Shown: positions 1-9,011, counted from the first letter of the stretch. The stretch is DNA of 64,000 bases from Elizabethkingia bruuniana (GCF_002024805.1 NZ_CP014337.1:3286001-3350000); one strand, 5' to 3'. Notes: generated from the letters alone by a model not told the origin. Made by a program: numbers and translations.

Positions 1-694
1 CAACGGAACACCAAAACCCGGATACAGTACCGGAGATGCCATTAAAGCTGTAGAAGAAGTAGCTAAGCAATCACTTCCCCGAGGCTATGGTTACGAATGG
101 ACTGGTATTACCCGTGAAGAGATTAAAGCAGGTGGGCAGACAGCATTTATCTTCCTGCTGAGTATATTATTTGTTTACTTCCTGCTTTCTGCACAGTACG
201 AAAGTTATATTCTTCCGTTTGCTATTATTCTGACAATCCCAACGGGAATATTCGGGGTATATGCTTTCACCGGATTGGCAGGAATCGATAACAATATTTA
301 TGTTCAGGTGGGACTGATTATGCTTATCGGATTACTGGCGAAAAATGCAATCCTGATTGTGGAGTTTGCTGTTCAGCGGAGAAAAGCAGGCAAGTCGTTG
401 ATAGAATCTGCGCTTCAGGCATCCAGACTAAGACTTCGCCCTATTCTGATGACATCTTTCGCTTTCATTATTGGTATGCTTCCATTAGTTTGGACACAAG
501 GTGCATCGGCAAAAGGGAATCACTCCATCGGGATCAGTACTGTTGGCGGAATGCTTACCGGAGTTTTACTGGGAATCTTTATTATTCCTGTATTATACGT
601 AATCTTCCAGTACCTGCATGAAAAAATGCCAAGCAAGAAAAAACGCAGAGCACTTCAGAAAGAATTAGCTCATCAACATCCTGCTTCACACTAA
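1..694 (+). CDS. RND efflux pump inner-membrane subunit (AcrB/MexB type), C-terminal part
   Basis: The frame is open from base 2, so the gene begins upstream of the window and only the last 230 or so residues are seen. The fragment carries the last part of the periplasmic porter region (a G-Y-x-Y-E-W-T-G-I segment, typical of HAE1 pumps) and then the C-terminal block of transmembrane helices. These include the conserved 'GLLAKNAILIVEFA' helix and 'RLRPILMTSFAFIIGMLP'. The pump is driven by proton motive force and exports drugs or other amphiphiles through a tripartite complex. The TolC-type gene starts 15 bases downstream, which fits one operon; the membrane-fusion subunit would lie upstream. 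The substrate cannot be read from this fragment. Confidence 0.95.
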   Translation, partial: NGTPKPGYSTGDAIKAVEEVAKQSLPRGYGYEWTGITREEIKAGGQTAFIFLLSILFVYFLLSAQYESYILPFAIILTIPTGIFGVYAFTGLAGIDNNIYVQVGLIMLIGLLAKNAILIVEFAVQRRKAGKSLIESALQASRLRLRPILMTSFAFIIGMLPLVWTQGASAKGNHSIGISTVGGMLTGVLLGIFIIPVLYVIFQYLHEKMPSKKKRRALQKELAHQHPASH

Positions 695-709
695 AATTAT
701 TTAATAGAC

Positions 710-2122
710 ATGCAAAGAATACATCAAATATTTCTGGTAGTAGCACTGGCCGCAATTGTGGTTTCCTGTAAAACCAGAGTAGCTTATACAAAGCCTGATC
801 TTCAGCTGCCCTCGGAGTTCCGTTTTACGGCAACTGCTGATACAGCGAGTATTGCCAATATGAGCTGGAAACAATTTTTCGGTGATCAGACACTTCAGCA
901 GTTAATAGAAAAAGGGATTAACCATAATCTCGATTTACAGATTGCATTGAAGCAGGTAGCCGCATCGCAGGAAAGATTATTGCAGGCTAAATATTTACAA
1001 TTCCCTGATATTAATTTTACGACATCCGCACAGATATCAAGGCCTTCTAAAAACAGTATGAATGGTCAAAGTCTGAATCTATTTATCGGAAAAAACCATG
1101 TAGAAGACTATAATGCAGCTTTCAACCTTTCCTGGGAAGCAGATATCTGGGGAAAAATTAAAAACCAGAAGGAAGTAAGCAAAATGCAGTATCTACAGAC
1201 GTATGAAGCGTCAAAAGCAATACAGACTCAGGTTATCGCTGCCATTGCTCAGGGGTATTACAACCTGCTTATGCTGGACAAGCAAATGAAAATAGCAGAG
1301 TCGAATCTGGAACTAAGTGAAAATACATTAACCATTACACAAAAAATGTGGGACAGCGGTGATGCTACAGCTTTGGGAATTCAACAGGCAAAAGCACAGA
1401 AGCAGTCAACCGAGCTTCTTATTTCGCAACTGAAACAGAATATTGCTATTCAGGAGAATGCTTTAAGTATTCTTACGGGAGAAGCTCCTAACACAGTGAA
1501 CAGATCCCTGGATATTGCAGATGCTTCTATGCCTGCAAATATTTCCGCCGGACTTCCTGCAGCATTAGTCAGCCGCCGACCGGATGTAAGACAGCATGAA
1601 CTGGCCTTATTGGAATCTAATGCCTTAGTTGGTATTGCACAAGCTAATATGTATCCCGCTCTGAAGATTACTGCAGGTGGTGGAATTAATTCTTTCAAAT
1701 TTGATAACTGGTTTCAGATTCCGGCATCATTGTTCGGTTCTGCACTAGGAGGGATTACCCAGCCTATCTTCCAGAAAAGACAATTGAAAACTGATCTGGA
1801 AGTTGCAAAAATTCAACGTGAAAAAAATGTACTCATGTTCCGCCAATCTGTTCTGAATGCTATGGGTGAAGTCTCAGATGCTATGGCTTCTAATGAGCAG
1901 TTAAAGACACAGGAACTAACAGCTGTCGATCAGGTATCTACTCTGAAAGACGGGATAAAAAATGCACAGATGCTTTACAAAAGCGGAATGGCAAATTATC
2001 TGGAAGTGATTACCGCACAAGCAAATTCACTTCAAGCTGAACTAAACCTTGCTTCTATAAAACGCCAGCGTTTGAGCAGCATGGTAGATCTTTACAGAGC
2101 CCTTGGTGGCGGATGGAAATAA
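710..2122 (+). CDS. TolC/NodT-family outer-membrane efflux lipoprotein
   Basis: This 470-residue protein starts with a lipoprotein signal peptide whose lipobox ends VVSC (Cys near residue 20). It then shows two repeats of the outer-membrane efflux protein family, rich in long alpha-helical stretches with the recurrent pattern W-x-x-x-D-x-W-G. Conserved family features are visible, such as 'SRRPDVRQHELALLESNALVGIA' read in pieces around residues 285-308 and an N-Y-L-E-V segment near the end. It should form the outer-membrane channel of the tripartite pump encoded just upstream. A terminator hairpin follows, so it is probably the last gene of the operon. Confidence 0.95.
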   Translation: MQRIHQIFLVVALAAIVVSCKTRVAYTKPDLQLPSEFRFTATADTASIANMSWKQFFGDQTLQQLIEKGINHNLDLQIALKQVAASQERLLQAKYLQFPDINFTTSAQISRPSKNSMNGQSLNLFIGKNHVEDYNAAFNLSWEADIWGKIKNQKEVSKMQYLQTYEASKAIQTQVIAAIAQGYYNLLMLDKQMKIAESNLELSENTLTITQKMWDSGDATALGIQQAKAQKQSTELLISQLKQNIAIQENALSILTGEAPNTVNRSLDIADASMPANISAGLPAALVSRRPDVRQHELALLESNALVGIAQANMYPALKITAGGGINSFKFDNWFQIPASLFGSALGGITQPIFQKRQLKTDLEVAKIQREKNVLMFRQSVLNAMGEVSDAMASNEQLKTQELTAVDQVSTLKDGIKNAQMLYKSGMANYLEVITAQANSLQAELNLASIKRQRLSSMVDLYRALGGGWK

Positions 2123-2158
2123 ATGTCAATCCATTTTTATATAATCTATTTAAACGGG

Positions 2159-2190
2159 AATCACGGCTTTAGGGTCGTGATTTCTTTATT
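2159..2190 (+). terminator. Rho-independent terminator after the efflux operon
   Basis: A 7-bp stem AATCACG (2159-2165) / CGTGATT (2176-2182) is followed by a T-rich tail on the plus strand. It lies between the convergent efflux operon and miaA. The T tract is present only on the plus strand. Confidence 0.75.
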
Positions 2191-3106
2191 TTATAAGAGA
2201 TAATTGTCTCAATAGCTCTTCGAGATCTTTTGGGGTATAACCCAGCTGCAAATAATGGATATCATCTGCTTTACGATACCAGGTAAGCTGGCGTTTTGAA
2301 TAACGCCTGCTGTTTTTCTTTATTTCTTCAACTGCAAAATCCAGTGTCCATTCGCCATCTACATACTTAAACAGCTCAGTATAACCAACTGTTTGCAATG
2401 CTGTCCTCTCACGGTAAGGATAAAGTACTGTTGCCTCTTCCAGTAAACCTTTCTCCATCATAATATCCACACGTTTATTAATCCGATCATACAAGACCTC
2501 TCGAGGAGCTTCTATTCCTATTCGGAGAACATCAAAATTTCTACCTTCCCGGCTTATATTCAAAAGATCAGAATATGGTTTTCCTGTCTGCCAATAAATA
2601 TCTAATGCCCTTAGGAGTCTTCTTGGGTTTTCAATATCAGCTTTTTCATAATACTTCAGATCCGCTTCTTTTAGGAGCTCCTGAAGTTTTGTAATACCTT
2701 CAGATTCTAAAATAGCTTCCAGTTTTCTGATATTATCTGCATTGGCTTCCGGTAGTTTATCTAATCCGTCAATAACAGCCCTTTCATACATTCCGGAGCC
2801 CCCTACCATTATTACAACATCATACTTTTTAAACAACTCTTCTAATTTATTCAGAGCGTCTTTTTCATATTTACCAATAGAATAATCATCCTGAATACTG
2901 AGATTAGCAATAAAATGATGGGGCGCTGCAGCCAGTTCTTCTTCATCTGGCATTGCTGTACCTATAGGCATTTCTTTAAAAAACTGACGGGCATCGCATG
3001 AAACTATTTCTGTCCCAAAACGCTGTGCAATTTCAATTGCAAGTTTAGTTTTACCTATACCAGTAGGTCCTACGACAGAGATCAGAAGTTTATTATTTTG
3101 TTTCAT
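2186..3106 (-). CDS. miaA: tRNA dimethylallyltransferase
   Basis: MiaA transfers the dimethylallyl group to N6 of A37 in tRNAs that read codons starting with U. The P-loop G-P-T-G-I-G-K-T sits at residues 13-20 of the chosen frame. The 'SCDARQFFKEMPIGTA' region that contacts substrate follows, then 'GGSGMY' and the C-terminal 'QLTWYRK' segment typical of the family. The open frame extends to 3172, but that upstream ATG lies inside the terminator hairpin of the gene before it (3162-3187). I therefore take the ATG at 3104-3106, which gives 306 residues, a normal length for MiaA, and puts the P-loop close to the N-terminus. A TATTTTTG -7-like element lies at 3155-3162 on the same strand. Confidence 0.96.
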   Translation of the reverse strand: MKQNNKLLISVVGPTGIGKTKLAIEIAQRFGTEIVSCDARQFFKEMPIGTAMPDEEELAAAPHHFIANLSIQDDYSIGKYEKDALNKLEELFKKYDVVIMVGGSGMYERAVIDGLDKLPEANADNIRKLEAILESEGITKLQELLKEADLKYYEKADIENPRRLLRALDIYWQTGKPYSDLLNISREGRNFDVLRIGIEAPREVLYDRINKRVDIMMEKGLLEEATVLYPYRERTALQTVGYTELFKYVDGEWTLDFAVEEIKKNSRRYSKRQLTWYRKADDIHYLQLGYTPKDLEELLRQLSLIK

Positions 3107-3161
3107 CCGTAATATATTCATCGCTGATATTTTATCAGTCATCGTTTCAAAGGTCAAAAAT

Positions 3162-3187
3162 AAAAAAACCACCCGAAATGGGTGGCT
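3162..3187 (-). terminator. Terminator upstream of miaA, serving the YkvA-like gene
   Basis: On the minus strand, CCACCC and GGGTGG form a 6-bp stem with a 5-base loop followed by a run of seven T. It ends the transcript coming from 3205-3543 and excludes the longer miaA start at 3172. Confidence 0.85.
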
Positions 3188-3204
3188 TATTCTGTGTATT
3201 GTTT

Positions 3205-3543
3205 TTACTGAGCGTCGACTTCAATCGTTTTAATTCCGTTTTTCTTGTCATCTTCCCAGATTAGAAATTTTTCAACTTCTTTCATCAGTACCGGCATAGC
3301 CAGTGCTAATACTGCTAAATCATCCATCTGCCCTATTACCGGAATCCAATCCGGAAGCACATCGATTGGTGATATAGCATATACAAGTGCCAGACCGGGA
3401 AGAATAAAACCTTTAAGATCGGGTTTGTAATCTCCTTTTGAAATGAATTTTATCATTCTGAATAAATCCGGAAGCTTTCGGATAAAACCTTTATGTCTGA
3501 ATGCTTCTTGTATCAGTCTGATTTTTGATGCTTTTAATGCCAT
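3205..3543 (-). CDS. YkvA family (DUF1232) small membrane-associated protein
   Basis: This 112-residue protein has a basic N-terminal helix region and then the hallmark DUF1232 core 'SPIDVLPDWIPVIG' at about residues 58-71. A D-D-L-A motif and a hydrophobic stretch complete the domain. YkvA-type proteins are widespread and of unknown biochemical role; they are usually membrane-associated. The gene lies 57 bases after the TlpA-like gene on the same strand and has its own terminator, so it could be the last member of the aroC transcript. No function is claimed. Confidence 0.85.
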   Translation of the reverse strand: MALKASKIRLIQEAFRHKGFIRKLPDLFRMIKFISKGDYKPDLKGFILPGLALVYAISPIDVLPDWIPVIGQMDDLAVLALAMPVLMKEVEKFLIWEDDKKNGIKTIEVDAQ

Positions 3544-3600
3544 TTCTGTAAATTATATTTTGGTTTGATAGCATTAAAATCTCAAAATCTATACCAATGT

Positions 3601-4152
3601 TTATTTTGTGACAGTATCTACAAATTGCTGATTAGATTCTGAGTTCCAGTCATCTGCACCTTCTTCTTTTTTCAGAATTCTTCCTGTTTTGTCAAGAATA
3701 AATGTAGAAGGGAAAATCTTTACCAGAAACTTATCCGGAAGCGGACTTGTTGCAATATATACAGGAACTGTGTAGTTACCTTCTTTCAAAAATTTAGCAA
3801 CATCCTCTTCTTTATCCTGCATGGCAATAAGAACAAAATCTATTTTATCTTTTTTGCCATCGTACAGTTTCTGGATTGTCGGCCATTCCTGACGGCATGG
3901 CGGACACCATGTTCCCCAGAAATTCAGAAATACAACCTTGCCTTTGAAATCTTTAAGATTAGCATTCGGCACATTCATCCCTTTTAATTCAATATTGTAC
4001 TCAGCATCGGTTACAGTCACTTCATTATTCAGCTTTTCAACCGTTGGCTTCATCATCACCTGATCTTTAAAAAAGTTTCTAAGACCCGGCACCAGAAAGA
4101 TCACTGCAACAACAGCAACCAGTACCAATATCCATATTTTTGAACCTTTCAT
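3601..4152 (-). CDS. Membrane-anchored TlpA-like thiol-disulfide oxidoreductase
   Basis: The 183-residue protein has an N-terminal transmembrane anchor (about residues 6-24) and a periplasmic thioredoxin fold with the active site W-C-P-P-C at residues 82-86. A cis-proline follows in 'FPSTF'. The W-C-P-P-C signature is typical of TlpA/ResA proteins that reduce periplasmic or cytochrome c maturation substrates. The gene starts nine bases after the stop of a second thioredoxin-fold gene and follows aroC, so all three are probably co-transcribed. Which client it reduces cannot be told from this context. Confidence 0.92.
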   Translation of the reverse strand: MKGSKIWILVLVAVVAVIFLVPGLRNFFKDQVMMKPTVEKLNNEVTVTDAEYNIELKGMNVPNANLKDFKGKVVFLNFWGTWCPPCRQEWPTIQKLYDGKKDKIDFVLIAMQDKEEDVAKFLKEGNYTVPVYIATSPLPDKFLVKIFPSTFILDKTGRILKKEEGADDWNSESNQQFVDTVTK

Positions 4153-4161
4153 CTGTAATTA

Positions 4162-4740
4162 TTATTTACCCGAAGGGATTATTTCCAAAAGTTCTTCAAT
4201 AGTATCATAGCCTTTGTTTCTGGCATAATACACTTGTAATTCATGGTAGAAATCATCTTTTGTATAATTCTCAGGATCGTTTTTATGCTTATTTAAAAGT
4301 TCTTTCCCGTGTGCCGGACGCGGCCCCCACTGACCTATTACATTGAAATCTTCATCCAAAAACAGAATAATAGGAATTGACTTTCCGCCATTGGTTAAAA
4401 AATTATCTATTAATGAAGGTTCCTGATCGCGGTATGTAATTCTTACTTCGTATTGCTCAAAGAATTTCACAACAACTGGTATCGCCTGACTTGCATCACC
4501 ACACCATGCTTCAGAAATAATTAGTATTCTTCCTCTGAAGTTTTTTTGCGCAAGTGTTTCCACCTGCTTTTCATTCGGAAGATATTTTTCAGACATTCTG
4601 TTCATTCTCTGAATTCCTAACTTGTAGTATTCCAGATAATCAACATCCTGTTGATTTCTCGGATTTCCCAAAATTTCTCCGGCATGTCTTAAGTATTCGT
4701 TATAAGTAACAGCCTCGTTCCAGAATTTTTTAATATCCAT
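4162..4740 (-). CDS. Thioredoxin-family protein with W-C-G-D motif
   Basis: This 192-residue cytosolic protein lacks a signal peptide. The thioredoxin-like core begins near residue 70 with 'ILIISEAWCGDASQ'. The usual second cysteine is replaced, so only Cys80 is present in the motif (C-G-D-A). A 'GGKSIPIILFLD' segment supplies the cis-proline. This matches the thioredoxin_9-like family found in Bacteroidota and Firmicutes, whose role is poorly defined. Its ATG shares a base with the aroC stop codon (TAATG), which suggests translational coupling. A single-cysteine site argues against a classical dithiol reductase. Confidence 0.85.
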   Translation of the reverse strand: MDIKKFWNEAVTYNEYLRHAGEILGNPRNQQDVDYLEYYKLGIQRMNRMSEKYLPNEKQVETLAQKNFRGRILIISEAWCGDASQAIPVVVKFFEQYEVRITYRDQEPSLIDNFLTNGGKSIPIILFLDEDFNVIGQWGPRPAHGKELLNKHKNDPENYTKDDFYHELQVYYARNKGYDTIEELLEIIPSGK

Positions 4741-5801
4741 TATAGTTTTCTCGTTTTATTAATTAACATCATATCTGCCAGTACAAATGCAGCTAAAGCC
4801 TCTACTACCGGCACAGCACGTGGTAATACACAAGGATCGTGGCGGCCTTTCCCTTCCACAGTTACCGAATTGCCATCTTTATCAATACTTTCCTGCGGAC
4901 GCAAAATAGTGGCTATAGGCTTAAAAGCAGCTCTGAAGTAAATATCCATACCATTGGAAATTCCTCCTTGAATTCCTCCTGAAAGGTTTGTTTTTGTAGT
5001 TCCGTCTTCATTAAACAAATCGTTGTGTTCGCTTCCCAACATCTTGGCACCACAGAAACCTGAGCCATACTCGAATCCTTTGCAAGCATTAATATTAAGC
5101 ATCGCCTTTCCTAATTCAGCCTGAAGCTTACCAAAGATAGGTTCTCCCCAGCCTGTTGGCACATTTTTCATTACACAGGTAATCGTCCCACCAATTGTAT
5201 TTCCCTGCTTTTTAATTTCCTTGATTCTGGTAATCATTTTTTCAGCAGTTTCTTCATCCGGGCAACGAACAATATTATCGTCGATTTTACTAAAATCTAA
5301 ATCCTGATATGGCTTCTCACAGAAAATATCACCTACTGAAGATACGTAAGCATTGATTTGTACATCTGCCAATAATTGCTTTGCCAATGCTCCGGCCGCA
5401 ACCCAATTAATGGTTTCTCTTGCAGAAGACTTCCCTCCACCACGATGGTCGCGAAAACCAAACTTCTGATCGTAGGTATAATCTGCATGCGAAGGTCTGT
5501 AAGCCTGAGCCAAATGGTCGTAGTCTTTAGACTTCTGATTTTCATTTTCTATAATAAAGCCTATTGGTGTACCTGTTGTTTTTCCGTCAAAAATTCCTGA
5601 AAGAAATTTAACTGTATCGCTTTCTTTACGCTGAGTAACGATTGCAGACTGTCCCGGCTTTCTTCTGTCCAGCTCATGCTGTACTGCTTCAAGATCTACC
5701 TCCAGTCCTGCCGGAAAATTTGTTATAATTCCACCATAAGCCAGTCCGTGGCTTTCTCCAAAAGTATTAAGTGTAAGTAAATTACCTAGTTGATTCGACA
5801 T
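4740..5801 (-). CDS. aroC: Chorismate synthase
   Basis: AroC converts 5-enolpyruvylshikimate-3-phosphate to chorismate using reduced FMN, the last common step of aromatic amino-acid synthesis. The 353-residue product starts '[14 protein letters not shown]' and carries '[14 protein letters not shown]' and '[14 protein letters not shown]', with the conserved His and Arg residues. Near the C-terminus is '[17 protein letters not shown]'. Length is normal. It heads a minus-strand group with two thioredoxin-fold genes. A TAATTTTG -7-like element lies eight bases upstream of the ATG, implying a very short leader. Confidence 0.98.
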   Translation of the reverse strand: MSNQLGNLLTLNTFGESHGLAYGGIITNFPAGLEVDLEAVQHELDRRKPGQSAIVTQRKESDTVKFLSGIFDGKTTGTPIGFIIENENQKSKDYDHLAQAYRPSHADYTYDQKFGFRDHRGGGKSSARETINWVAAGALAKQLLADVQINAYVSSVGDIFCEKPYQDLDFSKIDDNIVRCPDEETAEKMITRIKEIKKQGNTIGGTITCVMKNVPTGWGEPIFGKLQAELGKAMLNINACKGFEYGSGFCGAKMLGSEHNDLFNEDGTTKTNLSGGIQGGISNGMDIYFRAAFKPIATILRPQESIDKDGNSVTVEGKGRHDPCVLPRAVPVVEALAAFVLADMMLINKTRKL

Positions 5802-5808
5802 AGTAATA

Positions 5809-5816
5809 CAAAATTA
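5809..5816 (-). promoter_or_regulatory. Possible -7 element for aroC
   Basis: TAATTTTG on the minus strand matches the Bacteroidota -7 pattern TAnnTTTG. No clear TTG is found at the expected distance, and the leader would be only a few bases, so this is tentative. Confidence 0.35.
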
Positions 5817-5910
5817 GGTTATTTTGGGATAAAAAACTACTCTAAAAGAGGTCTCATTTATCTATTTCAATTATTATAAAAATATAGTTTTATCCAAAAT
5901 GCATAAAAAA

Positions 5911-5931
5911 GGGATGCAATCTCTGCATCCC
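5911..5931 (-). terminator. Terminator of the glycine-zipper lipoprotein gene
   Basis: GGGATGCA (5911-5918) and TGCATCCC (5924-5931) form a perfect 8-bp stem. On the minus strand it is followed directly by six T. Confidence 0.9.
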
Positions 5932-5964
5932 TCTGAAACTATACTTAATTTAAGTAAAAGTAAA

Positions 5965-6570
5965 TTAATATCTTGGTTGTACTCTACCTGTCTTTCTGTC
6001 ATTTGCTCTACCGATTGCATATCCTGCTCCGGCGCCAAGCACTCCACCAATTACAGCTCCGGCGCCTCTGTTTCCTTTGCTGATCAATGCACCGGCTGCT
6101 GCACCACCTACAGTACCGATAATGGTACCTTTAGCTGCTGAAGACATTCCTCTCTTTTGTGGTTGCTGTACTCCTGCATTGCTGTAGCCGCTATTTCCTG
6201 AACTTCCGTTATTTGCGTAACCTCCATTATAACCAGAGTTACCACTATAAGAACTCCTCTTTGTACGTTTTTTTCTTGGTGTATAATTCGTATTTCCTGC
6301 ATAATTAGCTTTTCCTGCAGCTACAGAAGATGCTGCTACCGCTGTTTTCTTAGCTTTATCCAAGCTGTCTGCTTTCTTTTCCTGTTCAAAAGCAAATTTT
6401 TCTTTCTCTATGGCTAACTTCTGTTTTTCGATTTCCAGTTGCTTCGCCTGATAATCTAATTTTTGTTCTGCTACAGTAGGTCCTTCTACTTTCTGGTCTC
6501 CTTTATTACACGAAGCCAATAGCAATGTTGTTACCAATCCGGTTAATACTATATTTTTCATATCTTTCAT
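5965..6570 (-). CDS. Glycine-zipper lipoprotein (YMGG-like)
   Basis: The 201-residue product has a lipoprotein signal peptide with the lipobox LLAS-C at Cys21. A charged, probably coiled-coil helix follows (about residues 37-75, repeats of E-K-Q-K and E-K-E-K). Next comes a low-complexity Gly/Ser/Asn/Tyr linker. A C-terminal glycine-zipper membrane segment (about residues 148-190) with G-x-x-x-G spacing is followed by 'GRANDRKTG'. Proteins of this build sit in the outer envelope and are related to the glycine-zipper 2TM/YMGG families; their task is not known. ATG at residue 4 is an alternative start. The gene stands alone with its own terminator. Confidence 0.85.
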   Translation of the reverse strand: MKDMKNIVLTGLVTTLLLASCNKGDQKVEGPTVAEQKLDYQAKQLEIEKQKLAIEKEKFAFEQEKKADSLDKAKKTAVAASSVAAGKANYAGNTNYTPRKKRTKRSSYSGNSGYNGGYANNGSSGNSGYSNAGVQQPQKRGMSSAAKGTIIGTVGGAAAGALISKGNRGAGAVIGGVLGAGAGYAIGRANDRKTGRVQPRY

Positions 6571-6798
6571 TTTACCTCTGAAAAAAAAGACTTTTCAAAG
6601 CATTTATTTCCTATGCTCTCCAATATTGATTCCATTCTATCGTTAACGAATGTTAATTATTATGGACAAAAAGTCATTGATCTAATGAAACAACGATAAA
6701 TATTGAGTTTTAGTATCGGAAAGAAAATTTATTTTTATAGTAAAAAAATAAGAATTGTATATCACTGTATTACAGATACAAAGTCTATAAAAAAATAA

Positions 6799-6820
6799 AA
6801 CCTCTGGATAATCAGAGGTT
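6799..6820 (-). terminator. Terminator after tRNA-Cys
   Basis: AACCTCTG (6799-6806) pairs with CAGAGGTT (6813-6820) around a 6-base loop. A T-rich tail follows on the minus strand, just past the tRNA 3' end. Confidence 0.85.
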
Positions 6821-6828
6821 TTATTAAG

Positions 6829-6899
6829 AGGTGCCTAGCGGATTCGAACCGCTGTAGATGGTGTTGCAGACCACTGCCTAGCCGCTCGGCCAAAGCACC
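6829..6899 (-). tRNA. tRNA-Cys(GCA)
   Basis: The minus strand folds as a 71-nt cloverleaf with acceptor GGTGCTT paired with AGGCACC and a U at position 73, as is typical for Cys tRNA. The anticodon loop reads CTGCAAC, giving anticodon GCA. The T arm is GCGG-TTCGAAT-CCGC. CCA is not encoded. Confidence 0.97.
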
Positions 6900-6967
6900 G
6901 TTTTAGGTTTGCAAATATAGCAATTTTTCTTTAAAGATAAAATGTTTCCGCAAAATCTTTGAAAATT

Positions 6968-7474
6968 TCAGACTGCAATTTGCCCTATTTCCTCCATTTC
7001 ATCTCTAAGTCTAAGACTCTCTTCAAATTGCTTGACATTGACCACTCGTGTATTAGACCATTTATCATGAAGCCCATTTTGCCCGAAAAAAGAGAATGCT
7101 TCAAAAGGAACAGCTCTTGTAAAATTTCTCTTTAGCAAGTCAATAACATTTAGGGGAAGATTCGTTTCATTAACAGCTTTGGTACCTGTAATAAATTTTC
7201 CAATCGATCTGCCTTTAAAAATCCATTCCTGTACAAACATAAATGTAGCATACAGAATCATTGTAATAAATTGATCGACCAACCTATTGGCATTAGTCAT
7301 TGCTTGTATTATAGAATAAGCCAATTCGGATTGTGTTAGGGAATACCATACCCCCAATAAGCCTCCGAACAGAAAAATTAAAATATAAAAAATAGTAGCA
7401 TCTATAATGTAATTAAAAAACCGTGTCCATTTAGTTGCCTGAGATCTTTCCACAAGGGTGTAATTGTTTGTCAT
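6968..7474 (-). CDS. RDD family membrane protein
   Basis: The 168-residue protein has the RDD-domain layout: an N-terminal R-x-x-N-Y-I-I-D-A helix (about residues 18-40), a second membrane helix near residues 63-82, and 'GRSIGKFITGTKAV' after it. The strict R-D-D residues are partly replaced (R-x-x-N-Y-I-I-D). Some RDD proteins are reported as Na+/H+ antiporters or transport accessory proteins, but most are uncharacterised. It starts seven bases after the upstream DUF3298-like gene and lies in the same direction, so the two are probably co-transcribed with folB. Confidence 0.85.
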   Translation of the reverse strand: MTNNYTLVERSQATKWTRFFNYIIDATIFYILIFLFGGLLGVWYSLTQSELAYSIIQAMTNANRLVDQFITMILYATFMFVQEWIFKGRSIGKFITGTKAVNETNLPLNVIDLLKRNFTRAVPFEAFSFFGQNGLHDKWSNTRVVNVKQFEESLRLRDEMEEIGQIAV

Positions 7475-7481
7475 AGAATAT

Positions 7482-8624
7482 TTATTTAAATTGATATTTG
7501 AAGTCTTTATTTTTATAAGGTGTTAGTGTTTTAAAAGGAAGAAGAAATGAATCTTCACAAGATCTCGCCGCCCGATAAAATATTGGCGTAAATACTATTC
7601 CTTCTTTTGTATACGTCCAGCCAGGAAAATTCCAGTATTCAATATTTGTATAATCACAAGGATCCTCTTCGTCATTTTTTGGTTTCTCAAACTGATGCTG
7701 TCTTATCATAAGTTTTGCCAGAGTTGGAGCGAAAAAATTGGATCTGTAAGCAGAATAGGCTGTAAAATTAGTTTTAGACTCTGTGGTAACGGATTTATCA
7801 AATGCTATAATATCATCCAACTCATATTCTTTCCCGTTATGCAAATCGAAAAGATACCCTGTAGAACCAAAGTCAGGATGTGCCCCACCACAGAAATAGC
7901 TTGAAAAATTACTGAATCCCAAAAGGTTGCTATCCCAATAAGAAATGCTTGTAGAATAATCTATTCCATCGGCATCATTATACGCTGAATAATTAGAACA
8001 GCTAAGCTGATTAATAGCCATTTCAAGATGAAGATCGAATAACTTGTTATTAATTACATTTTTAGCTTCTGACTTCTCAGTTGCCGAGATTCTCATAAAA
8101 CTGGTTTTTGAGAATTTTTCGGAATACCAATCGGCTTTATGTCCGCTATAATCTGATACCGTATCTTTTCTAAAAACCAAATAAGAGGATCTGATAAAAT
8201 CTTCCGGAGCTTCTTTCCTCAATTGCTGAATATAATCACTATCCAGAAAAGGATTTTTAACCTGTGAAAGATCAGCTTCGTGTAAACTAACCGGCAATTC
8301 TTTATTCTTACTGTCTTTCCAAATTCCTTCGAAGGCCGTTGCTGATTTTCTCTTCAGCACGAACTTCTCTTTGTATTTTATGTAGGTGTCGGCAAAGCTA
8401 AAAACGAGATCGCCATTGTTTGCTTTTTCGTATTCCAGTCTGATATCCCGAAGTGTAGATTTATAAAAATATTTTGCCGACAGATCATTATTACCATAAT
8501 CGTCCAGCATGAAAACAACAGGCGACTTCCCGATATTCCCCTCAAGAATATATCTTTTGTTCTGTCCGGATAAAAAAGAGAAAAATAAACACAGAAACAA
8601 TAAACAAAATAAAGTTCTTTTCAT
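7482..8624 (-). CDS. Secreted DUF3298-like protein
   Basis: The 380-residue protein has a signal peptide (about residues 1-20, ending F-L-S-G-Q). A middle region of unknown fold follows. The C-terminal part resembles DUF3298/RsiV-type domains: 'YFCGGAHPD' followed by 'YLFDLHNGKEYELDDII', the diagnostic G-G-A-H-P and K-x-x-x-L-x-D-(I/L) pattern. DUF3298 domains occur in extracytoplasmic proteins, including RsiV, which binds lysozyme, but nothing here shows the ligand. It sits between folB (12 bases upstream) and the RDD gene (seven bases downstream). The assignment rests on motif similarity only. Confidence 0.7.
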   Translation of the reverse strand: MKRTLFCLLFLCLFFSFLSGQNKRYILEGNIGKSPVVFMLDDYGNNDLSAKYFYKSTLRDIRLEYEKANNGDLVFSFADTYIKYKEKFVLKRKSATAFEGIWKDSKNKELPVSLHEADLSQVKNPFLDSDYIQQLRKEAPEDFIRSSYLVFRKDTVSDYSGHKADWYSEKFSKTSFMRISATEKSEAKNVINNKLFDLHLEMAINQLSCSNYSAYNDADGIDYSTSISYWDSNLLGFSNFSSYFCGGAHPDFGSTGYLFDLHNGKEYELDDIIAFDKSVTTESKTNFTAYSAYRSNFFAPTLAKLMIRQHQFEKPKNDEEDPCDYTNIEYWNFPGWTYTKEGIVFTPIFYRAARSCEDSFLLPFKTLTPYKNKDFKYQFK

Positions 8625-8636
8625 CTTTATGTGTTT

Positions 8637-8996
8637 TTAGAATGCTTTTTCCATCTCCAGGCTTACCCCTGTCATTTCGCCAGGCATTGGAGGCTGCACT
8701 TTAGTCAGCTTTATTTTAATAAAATTCACCTGTTTAAATTCCGCAGCAATACGTTTCATGATCCTGCCAATAACGTGCTCTAACAGCTGAGATGGTATTT
8801 TCATTTCCTGATGAATAATCTCGTTTACCAATGCATAGTTAATGGTATCCTTCAGATCATCACTCTCCGTTGCTTTCCACAAATCTGCATGAATTTCTGC
8901 ATTAATCAGGTAATAAGTTCCCAGAATTGTCTCTTCCGGCAATACGCCATGATAAGCGTAAATCTTGATATTTTCTAAAATAATTTTTGAGATCAT
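8637..8996 (-). CDS. folB: Dihydroneopterin aldolase
   Basis: FolB cleaves 7,8-dihydroneopterin to 6-hydroxymethyl-dihydropterin in folate synthesis. The protein begins 'MISKIILENIKIYAYHGVLPEE', read in two parts, with the characteristic Y-x-x-H-G-V-x-x-x-E near residues 12-20. It ends 'KLTKVQPPMPGEMTGVSLEMEK', again typical. The open frame reaches 9038, but that start lies inside the nadA terminator hairpin, so the ATG at 8994-8996 (119 residues) is preferred; one three codons upstream (ATGACC) is possible. folE lies elsewhere in the window (47.2 kb). Confidence 0.93.
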   Translation of the reverse strand: MISKIILENIKIYAYHGVLPEETILGTYYLINAEIHADLWKATESDDLKDTINYALVNEIIHQEMKIPSQLLEHVIGRIMKRIAAEFKQVNFIKIKLTKVQPPMPGEMTGVSLEMEKAF

Positions 8997-9011
8997 AATG
9001 GTCATAAAACT

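Noticed and set aside
5899-6141. 80-codon plus-strand frame
   Set aside because: It runs through a terminator and the reverse of the glycine-zipper lipoprotein gene.
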